Assembly (NCBI GenBank): GCA_008704415.1 | Contig: VXIS01000502.1 | Coordinates: forward strand, 1 to 23,947 | Length of the DNA stretch: 23,947 nucleotides | Source of the DNA: Sphaerosporella brunnea | Taxonomy: Eukaryota > Ascomycota > Pezizomycetes > Pezizales > Pyronemataceae | Direction of reading: 5' to 3' | Part shown: one piece after another, positions 17,788 through 23,947 of the stretch | Numbering within the stretch: position 1 is the stretch's first letter | How the letters are laid out: each line of letters begins with the position of its first letter | Made by a program: the position numbers and the translations under genes | The notes under the pieces: model-generated | What the model saw: only the letters and a program-made list of their open reading frames with translations | Database searches by the model: none | Told to the model about the DNA's origin: nothing

Positions 17788-19346
17788 CCATTACAAGCCG
17801 CCGATGAGGTCAATCCGAGCGTTCACCTTGTCGCGGTCGGGGACGGAGGGCGATGTGGATTGTGATCCGGCGCCCGTACAAATATCACTACGATCGCCAA
17901 CCCACACTATGTACATCAGAGGCCCTGGGAAGCAGTCCCAGGGCCTCTCTTTTGGCCAATGCACATATTGTACCTCAGCTATCTTGTCTCGCGTGGCGAG
18001 TGACGTTTGGTGGATGTGGCGCCTTGGGAGACAGCTTCGCTTTGTCTCCATCGTCCATAAATCCAAGGCCCGTATCGGCAGATTGTAATGGCTGGGTTGG
18101 TCCATTACAATCTGCCGATGAGGTCAATCCGAGCCTTCACCTTGTCGCGGTCGGGGACGGAGGGCGATGTGGGTTGGGATGCGGCGCCCGCACAAATCTC
18201 ACTACGATCCCCAACCCAAACTATGTACATCAGAGGCCCTGGGAAGCAGTCCCAGGGCCTCCCTTTTGGCCGTTGCACATCGTGTGCCTCAGCGATCTTG
18301 TCTCGCACGGCGAGTGATGCTTGGTGGAGCTGGATTGTTGGGAGACAGCTCCACCGTCCATACAACCAAGGCCCGTATCGGCGGATTGTAATGGCTGGGT
18401 TGGTCCATTACAATCCGCCGATGAGGTCGATCCGAGCCTTCACCTTGTCGCGGTCGGGGACGGAGGTCGATGTGGGTTGTGATCCGGCGCCCGCACAAAT
18501 ATCACTACGATCGCCGACCCAGACTATGAGACTGAGCTGTGGTGGGAGCGAGCCGATGCACACAGTGTGCCTCCATGATCTTGTCTCGCGTGGCGAGTGA
18601 CGTTTGGTGGAGCTGGAGTGTTGGGCGACAGCTTCTCTTTGTCGCCATCGTCCATAAATCCAAGGCCCGTATCGGCGGATTGTAATGGCTGGGTTGGTCC
18701 ATTACAATCCGCCGATGAGGTCGATCCGAGCCTGCACCTTGTCGCGGTCGGGGACGGAGGGCGATTTGGGTTGGGATGCGGCGCCCGCACAAATCTCACT
18801 ACGATCCCCAACCCAAACTATGTACATGAGGGGCCCTGGGAAGCAGTTCCAGGGCCCCTCTTTTGGCCGCTGCACATAGTGTGCCTCAACGATCTTGTCT
18901 CGAGTGGCGAGTGACGTTTGGTGGAGGTGGCGCGTTGGGAGACAGCTTCTCTTAATCTCTATCGTCCATTGAAGGCCCGAATCGGCAGATTGTAATGGCT
19001 GGTTCGTCCATTACAATCTGCCGATGAGGTCAATCCGAGCCTGCACCTTGTCGCGGTCGGGGACGCAGGGCCATGTGGGTTGTGATCCGGCGCCCGCACA
19101 AATATCACTACGATCCCCGACCCAGACTGTGAGAGTGGTGGGAGCAAGCCGATGCACATAGTGTGCCTCAACGATCTTGTCTCGCGTGGCGAGTGACGTT
19201 TGGTGGATGTGGCGCCTTGGGAGACAGCTTCGCTTTGTCTTCATCGTCCATAGAACCAAGGCCCGTATCGGCGGATTGTAATGGCTGGGTTGGTCCATTA
19301 CAATCCGCCGATGAGATCGATCCGAGCCTTCACCTTGTCGCGGTAG
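17788..19346 (+). repeat. Satellite array, 5 units of 287-314 bp plus a partial, rich in covarying hairpins
   Basis: Units begin with CCATTACAA at 17788, 18102, 18405, 18699, 19008 and 19295 (partial). Every unit carries CACCTTGTCGCGGT, an AGTGA(C/T)G(C/T)TTGGTGGA segment and GGAGACAGCT or a variant. Three stem-loops recur: the junction stem (18 bp), the GGCCCTGGGA stem (12-14 bp, in units 1, 2 and 4) and the GGAGACA...TGTCTCC stem. In each, some units have changed both strands of the stem so that pairing is kept. Two unit types alternate. Open frames on both strands differ between units and are not conserved proteins, so this is a non-coding structured repeat. Confidence 0.9.
18377..18422. 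repeat. Junction hairpin of the satellite (representative of five)
   Basis: ATCGGCGGATTGTAATGG, 10-base loop, CCATTACAATCCGCCGAT: 18 perfect pairs. Copies are at 18074-18119, 18377-18422, 18671-18716, 18981-19025 (9-base loop) and 19267-19312. The first and fourth have A in the left arm and T in the right arm where the others have G and C. The version at 17770-17805 is degenerate on its left side. Confidence 0.92.
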
Positions 19347-19349
19347 GGG

Positions 19350-19465
19350 GTGTGTTGTGATCCGGCTCGTACAAATCCCGCAACTAGTAAAGCAGAGGTG
19401 GTATCGGGTGTGTTGTGATCCGGCTCGTTCAAATCCCGCAACTAGTAAATCAGAGGTGGTATCGT
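19350..19465 (+). repeat. 58-bp tandem repeat, two copies, at the satellite edge
   Basis: 19350-19407 and 19408-19465 differ by about three bases. The unit shares GTTGTGATCCGGC and ACAAATC with the satellite unit, so it looks like a shortened, diverged edge of the array. Confidence 0.88.
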
Positions 19466-19735
19466 GGGCTGGCGGGACCTGGGCGGTGTTACAGCCTCGC
19501 GGACGCCGGGTATCGCGGTGCGTCGAATGCTCGGTGATTGAAAGCCAGATAGCGCATAGACGGAGAAGAGGAGAACCGGAGGAGGAGAAAAAAACGGGGA
19601 GCCAGGTGGCTTTTTGAAGGATCGGGATGCACACGTTGGTTGATGTAGGAGGTGAAAAGAGGTGTCGAGCTGCTGCAAGATATTGACACTTGGCAGAAAG
19701 AGGGTTCCTTCGTACACGCCATCGAGTGAAAAATG
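19466..19735. other. Short spacer with a fourth AGCCA-NN-TGGCT module
   Basis: GGGGAGCCAGGTGGCTTTTT then GAAGG at 19597-19620 repeats the core seen three times at 15.8-16.1 kb (core here 19600-19611). The flanks outside about 30 bp are not obviously related. No gene is recognised. Confidence 0.5.
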
Positions 19736-19923
19736 TGTTGGACGACGAGGTTGAGAGAGGAGATGAAGCTGATCCTTCTCGCCAGAGTGCGAGCGTCGGA
19801 TCTTTATATACAGCGCCGCGTGGGCAAAGCAACAGGAAAAAGGGCAACTACGGAAAACGGACAACGGAATCAAGACTAAGAAATCTAGACCCACGGTCAC
19901 CACCCGAAAATCGTTTTCCAACA
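19736..19923 (-). mobile_element. Solo copia LTR (188 bp) with 5-bp target duplication AAATG
   Basis: The sequence is a diverged relative of the LTRs at 3894-4094 and 6590-6788: TGTTG start, GACGACGAGGTTGAGAGAGG, a TTTATATACAG box, GCGTGGGCAAA, ACGGAAAACGGACAACGGAA, and a CCAACA end. AAATG is at 19731-19735 and again at 19924-19928. No internal sequence adjoins, so it arose by recombination between the LTRs of a full element. Confidence 0.92.
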
Positions 19924-20087
19924 AAATGCATAGTTCATGAAATCGCACGGTTGGGGCGATGACTGTGCAGAGCGGTTCATGCGAATTTGCTCAGCGCTCC
20001 GACCTCAGTTCAGATGTAAAACAAACGTGACGATTTCCAACCCGAGTTCTCAATATTGCCTTCATTTTTTTCTTTTCACGGTGCCTG

Positions 20088-20488
20088 GTGGTTAAAGGTG
20101 ATATGACACCGATGGAAACCAATGAAAACACTTCTTTACCGGTGGTTATCCGCTCGCCAACAGACAAGTGCAGCTGTTGGTGTATCGTTTGCAGCTGTAC
20201 AATGCTCGAGCTCGCATTCGCCGGCGTGACCGCATCTAGTGAAAACGGGCGCGTCCTGTCGGTGACCGAATTCACGTTTACCTATAGATATTGCGACCGT
20301 TTGGTATTCCGAGGGCTTATGCCGATTCCACATGGCCTGGACAGTGAGACCTGGGAGCTGCTGATCAGCACTTCATTCCCCTTGATGACGAAGCGGAACA
20401 CCGTTCAGCATCAAGAAAACAGGTAAAGACACCTCCCAGCGGTCAACAAAGCTCCTCATTCATTGACACAACTAGACAAGAAAAGTAG
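20088..20488 (+). CDS. Doubtful two-exon hypothetical protein
   Basis: A 112-codon frame starts MVKGDMTPMETNEN and runs to 20422. A candidate 53-bp intron (20423-20475) has GTAAAG, TTGACAC and ACTAG, after which the frame ends within 13 bases at a TAG (20488). Upstream is a T-rich TTTTTTTCTTTTC stretch. I do not recognise the protein, and codon use gives no clear support. The 3' end meets the truncated edge of the gag pseudogene, so the gene could have been damaged by that insertion or may not be real. Confidence 0.2.
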
Positions 20489-21215
20489 TCATTGACCAAC
20501 GCTCATTATTTGCAAACCTTGGACGTGATTACGCTGCTTTCGAGTGAAAAAGAGGGCTGCATCAGGGGTAAGGCCCTTCTGACGTCGGAGAGTTGCATCG
20601 AAGGCTAGGAGCTGCGTGATGATTTTGCCAGGGGTGTCAGCGTTGCCACTCAGGTTTAAAGACGTTGTAGAACCTAGCCAGTCGGAGCTGTTTGGAAGGT
20701 TGGACATAATATAAAAGATCCGCTATTCGTCCGTGACAGTGATGCTGCAGATTGCGAGGTCGCTGATGATCTTATCCTGAGCGGAAATCCACTCGCTGAC
20801 TGAGGGAAAGTCTTCTAGCTTGCATGTCGCCAGCTTTTGTTGTTCGTGCTTCCCGTCAAGCTTGATAACCTCTTCAAAATCCGCCTTGATTGTGTCCCAG
20901 AGGACCTTAGGGTCGTCAAATTTGGAAATTGGAATTGCGGTATCTTTGACGAATGCTGGCTTCCAAGGCACGACAGATGGTTCCGCACGCCTTCGTCTTC
21001 TTGTCTTCGTACTGATCCTGTGCCGTCTCAAACTTTTCGTATCTCTGCAGGTACTTTTCATCGTCGGTTGAGTTGGAGGACTGTGGTGCTACAGGAACTC
21101 GTTCGGTACCGGTAATGAGACGCCAAAGACCGAGTTGCTTTAGAACGTCTTGCATTTCGAGAACCCAGGAGCGGTAATGACCGTGGTAGCGATGGTGTTG
21201 GCACTGGCCGACATA
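20489..21215 (-). pseudogene. Copia gag pseudogene of the second, truncated element
   Basis: Read on the minus strand, an ATG near 21215 opens MSASANTIATTVIT. A neighbouring frame then gives HYRSWVLEMQDVLKQLGLW, followed by LITGTERVP, a helical Lys/Glu-rich region, FDDPKVLWDTIKADFEEVIK, ISAQDKIISDLAICSITVTDE and, in another frame, IMSNLPNSSDWL...LLAFDATLRRQKG. These are in the order expected of a copia Gag (UBN2-type): tryptophan-rich start, KVLW motif, and the LP.....L segment near the end. At least three frame changes break it, and it stops before the zinc knuckle. The pol region and 3' LTR are absent, so the element is truncated at about 20490-20530. Confidence 0.75.
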
Positions 21216-21283
21216 TTCGGAGATGGGCCGTACAAGTTGGACGTTCAGAGTAAGCTGAACAGCTTCGGAAGAGGTAGCAAGCG

Positions 21284-21419
21284 TTGTCAGAACGGAGGTG
21301 ACGCGAACAGAATTGTCAGGCAGAGCGGAGGTGACTGGGAAGGAAAGACCCGGCGATGGGAGAATAGTCAGAGCGGAGGTGACTACCAACGAGTTTGAGC
21401 AGTCAGAGCGGAGGTGACT
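21284..21419 (-). repeat. Leader tandem motif, 4 copies, second copia element
   Basis: Plus-strand GTCAGAGCGGAGGTGAC and variants (first with AACGG, second with a GGC insertion) lie at about 21284-21302, 21319-21334, 21368-21384 and 21402-21418. They correspond to the three copies at 6429-6501 but with different spacing, so the copy number changes while the motif is kept. Confidence 0.75.
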
Positions 21420-21507
21420 GGAGGAGAGTGATTGTCGGTGATTGAGTACCGAGGTTCTTCGGCAAACGGAAAGCAAGAGTAAAGGGGTTGGAGAAAATTT
21501 GGAACCG

Positions 21508-21536
21508 CTCAGCGGAAGCACAGAGGGCTCATAACC
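21508..21536 (-). other. Copia primer-binding site, second element
   Basis: CTCAGCGGAAGC...GGGCTCATAACC on the plus strand, immediately next to the LTR end. It is closer to the expected tRNA D-arm (CAGCGGAAGC) than the first copy and supports the half-tRNA-iMet interpretation. Confidence 0.75.
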
Positions 21537-21898
21537 TGTTGAACGACGATGAGGTTGAGAGAGGAGATAAAGCTTAGTTCTCTACCGACGCCGGAGGGCG
21601 AGCGTCGGGCCTTTATATGCAGCGCCGCGTGGGCAAAACAACAGGAAAAGGATAAATAGGGCCGCTCAGACGGGCGTTTTTGACTTGGATATCCGAATTT
21701 TTCAACCGGCTGTTTATCGATGTCTGTAAGCCATTTGACGCCGAAACTGGCCTTAAATCCATAAACGTCGAAAAAAATATAAACGCCTGTCTTAGCGGCC
21801 CTAATATCAAACCACGGAAAACGGAAACAAGAAATCTAGACCCATGGTCGCCACCCGAAAAATCCTTCACGGTTGCCACCCGAAATCCTTTTCCAACA
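21537..21898 (-). repeat. Copia 5' LTR of the truncated element, interrupted by a MITE
   Basis: TGTTG at 21537 and CCAACA at 21898 bound an LTR related to those at 3.9, 6.6 and 19.7 kb. Without the 145-bp insertion and its 3-bp duplication it would be about 214 bp. It also has a short internal duplication of the CCACCCGAAA..ATCCTT segment (about 21850-21892) that the other LTRs lack. The TTTATATGCAG box near 21611 is preserved. Confidence 0.85.
21658..21802. mobile_element. MITE copy 1 (145 bp), inserted in the LTR
   Basis: The left end AGGGCCGCTCAGACGGGCG and the right end, read in reverse, AGGGCCGCTAAGACAGGCG form near-perfect terminal inverted repeats of about 22 bp. AAT flanks both sides (21655-21657 and 21803-21805). 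It carries no coding sequence of its own. Terminal repeats plus a 3-bp duplication suggest a PIF/Harbinger-type non-autonomous element. The transposase source is not in this window. Confidence 0.88.
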
Positions 21899-22740
21899 AA
21901 TTCCTCCATTTCAGCCATAATCTTGATTGAAATCGCCCAAAAAACACCCGGCAGAGTAAAAAGCTACGCCGCACGCTTTCTTCGGCCGGAGACCTTGTTT
22001 CGTTAGCCCATATCGGATCCCCGCCTGCGGCGCCGTCATTGCATCCATATTCCGCAAGCAGAACAGGACTCCGCCCGACTACCTTCCAGCCGCGATAGAG
22101 CGCAGGGAGAAATTTTCGCGGATAGTTCCTTTCCCTTGTTCCCCTCGGAGGCCGAATACTGTGCTCGTGGAGGACTCCACCCCTCGCGATAAACTGATTA
22201 TTGCCTGCCCGCGAAGGAATCAGTAAATGTAATAACGTTGGATTCAGCGTACGGCACGCCACGAGCATTGACCTTGTCTTGTCTTGAAGAATGGCGTTTG
22301 TGTCCAGGGCGAGTGTGTGGGCTCCAAGCATCACGGCGTCTGGTGCATATATCGTAACCACACGGCCGGCGTATGAGTACATAGGCGCAAACCCCAGTGC
22401 AGAAGATAATCCTAGGACTCCTTTGCGAGACGTATCCCGATCTGCAGCGCAGGGACGCACACAGTTTCTGGCACAAGGGAGAGATTACCGGTTTGGTGAT
22501 GTCCGTCGGCTCAAGGTAATAGCTGATGAAATTTGCTAATAGCGAATGAAATTTGGGGTCTCAAGCCAACACAACCAGCCGGCATTCGATAACAGCCCGC
22601 GGAAAAAGGTGGGTAGTATCCCGGGAAGGTGAGAAGTTCAGGGTGCAAAGGAGCTCTCCCAGGATGCGATCATTCAACCGCACCGCTTGCACCTGGCAAA
22701 AGAGAGGCTCGGAGCCATATAAAACGTCTTCCAAGAGGGT
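21899..22740. other. Unassigned stretch between the two MITE copies
   Basis: A minus-strand frame from 22460 leftwards starts MRPCAADRDTSRKG and reads fairly protein-like to about 22000, but it continues into the LTR. A plus-strand frame at 22291-22539 overlaps it. I recognise neither and cannot choose between them. Confidence 0.3.
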
Positions 22741-22743
22741 AAT

Positions 22744-22887
22744 AGGGCCGCTCAGACGGGCGTTTTTGACTTGGATATCCGAATTTTCAACCGGCTGTTT
22801 ATCGATGTCTGTAAGCCGTTTGACGCCGAAACTGGCCTTAAATCCATAATCGTCCAAAGAAATATAAACGCCTGTCTGAGCGGCCCT
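22744..22887. mobile_element. MITE copy 2 (144 bp)
   Basis: Same element as 21658-21802, same orientation, with better preserved ends (AGGGCCGCTCAGACGGGCG and reverse AGGGCCGCTCAGACAGGCG). AAT is at 22741-22743 and 22888-22890. The two copies differ by a few substitutions and indels. Confidence 0.9.
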
Positions 22888-22890
22888 AAT

Positions 22891-23650
22891 GGGCTCTTCG
22901 TTGGACCCGCGTTGTCCATGGTGATTCCCTTGGACCACAGTGACTGATTCCGTGAGACGCAGACATACCAGCTTCCTTGAATGACGCAATAACATGCCGG
23001 AAGATGACCACCGGGATCCGGATCGATGACTAGTTCGTAGGAAAAAGGATAAATGAGAAAGGTTGTTGACCGCACATTCGAGGTCGATCCAGCCGGAGAG
23101 TGAGCGCCATGATCAAAAAGTGAGGCCGCATTCCAATTAGTTTAATCCTTTGATTCGTCCGTGATCGCCGCGTGGCCTGCATCCCTTCATTAATTATAAA
23201 GGCTTCACCGCATTGGCGCTGAGGGTCGTTTTGGGGTTAATAACACAAAGGACCCTAAAAGAACATCAGGTCAGCAAATACACGTCCACGAACTGTGCGC
23301 GGAACCGGAAACCGTACAAGCCCAATTACCTAGAAGCGTCATCATGTGGGGTGGAGAAGCATACTCACCGCCGATAGGAACCACAGGAAGCTTGAACAGG
23401 CGGAACATGCAGCATCCAGAGCCTTTACAGCAGAACGAGTCGATCCTCAGAGTTGTATTCGTACAAGGTCCAAGTGACCTATTTTGTGATGCCTCAAAAA
23501 CAAGCTTAAGAAAACCAACTCCAACCCGTGCCGGTTCTTCGGACGAGCGCCAGAGATGTGACCATGTATATCCGTAAGACGTATGGACTATGGCGGACGT
23601 GCTAGGGTGGTGGAGTTGCTCCGGAAGGAGACAACAACGCCTGATAGCTT
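22891..23650. other. Unassigned stretch
   Basis: Short frames on both strands, with a few GT-rich donor-like sites on the minus strand (GTATGT near 22966, GTGAGT near 23366), but no consistent exon chain. No repeats were seen. Confidence 0.35.
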
Positions 23651-23653
23651 GCC

Positions 23654-23860
23654 GTGTTTCCGGGATGCCGTGGTTTACCAGGTGTCCGGCTTCAGCTCAA
23701 CGAAGGGAAGAAATGGCGTGGGTGCGTGGTTTGTTCGCAGTCCCTTCTTTTACCGACGCGTAGATCCCATGTCGAGCACGTTCGAAGAAAGCATTGGTTT
23801 GGTCGGTATTCCAGCTGTCTCGAACCAGGGTGCTGTGTCCCGCGATCCCAAGAGCAGTAA
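23654..23860 (+). pseudogene. Possible C2H2-like zinc-finger fragment
   Basis: The frame includes CVVC, eleven residues, then SHVEHVRRKHW and later CLEPGC. C-x2-C followed by H-x4-H with RRSHVEHVRRKH between resembles a fungal C2H2 finger, and C-x4-C could begin a second one. The spacing (x14 between the second Cys and the first paired His) is longer than usual. There is no convincing upstream ATG (the frame would open on GTG), and a stop follows at 23860, so it is at best an exon piece or a decayed fragment near the window edge. Confidence 0.25.
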
Positions 23861-23947
23861 CATTGTCGCGTCGTTCGCTCCTCTGGAGACATCAGGTGCA
23901 GACTCTTCAAATATAGCTTCCGTGGACCGATGTACCGCAACCGCGCT

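Noticed and set aside
17788..19346. Regular repeats with palindromes, considered as a CRISPR array
   Set aside because: Units are about 300 bp and similar throughout, with no short repeats separated by unique spacers, and the setting is eukaryotic.
19352..19440. GTTCAAATCC in the 58-bp repeat as a tRNA T-loop
   Set aside because: No cloverleaf, A box or acceptor stem could be built around it, and the first repeat copy has GTACAAATCC.
19011..19847. 278-codon minus-strand open frame
   Set aside because: It runs through the satellite, the 58-bp repeats and into the solo LTR; the unit-to-unit differences do not preserve codons and no domain is seen.
22955..22972. Minus-strand GTATGT donor after a protein-like stretch (VIDPDPGGHLPACY)
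   Set aside because: No branch site and acceptor at a suitable distance give a continuing frame; the next sequence is the MITE.

Overview
The window looks like a gene-poor, transposon-rich part of a filamentous fungal genome. The evidence is Ty1/copia-type LTR retrotransposon sequence, the C-terminal tail of a non-LTR retrotransposon, and candidate introns of 50-60 bp with GTAAGY/GTATGT donors, a CTRAY-like branch site and a YAG acceptor. I cannot name the species, and basidiomycete versus ascomycete stays open. There are no bacterial-style operons, and I recognised no rRNA, no tRNA and no conserved housekeeping gene.

Layout. 1-6121 is a near-perfect inverted repeat centred at base 3054. Each arm carries the same copia 3' part and the same LINE tail. 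The right arm continues into a complete, internally deleted copia element (3894-6788, minus strand, LTRs about 200 bp, 5-bp target duplication AAATT) with an intact 668-codon reverse transcriptase/RNase H frame. The left arm is cut by the window start and its frame is broken by small homopolymer-length changes. 6.9-8.4 kb holds diverged copies of an exon-intron module. 8.4-10.7 kb is essentially unassigned. 10792-11211 may be a small two-exon gene for a single-pass membrane protein with an acidic tail, followed by a TTTCG-rich tract with a 159-bp tandem repeat. 12883-13990 is a 554-bp tandem duplication. 14.4-15.1 kb is a cluster of perfect hairpins and a 333-bp fold-back element. 15.6-16.1 kb is a 182-bp tandem repeat. 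17788-19343 is an approximately 300-bp satellite whose hairpin stems are kept paired by compensatory base changes. 19736-19923 is a solo LTR with its target duplication. 20489-21898 is a second, truncated copia copy (gag pseudogene, primer site, 5' LTR), and its LTR is interrupted by a 145-bp MITE; a second copy of that MITE lies at 22744-22887.

How the parts relate. Two copia copies and one solo LTR belong to one related family. They share TGTTG...CAACA ends, a primer-binding site matching the internal 5'-half of initiator tRNA-Met, and a repeated leader motif. The MITE inserted after the second LTR was already in place. I found no multi-gene defence, metabolic or secretion system. The most unusual signals are structural: the giant palindrome, which may be a fold-back assembly artefact, and the covarying hairpins of the satellite.
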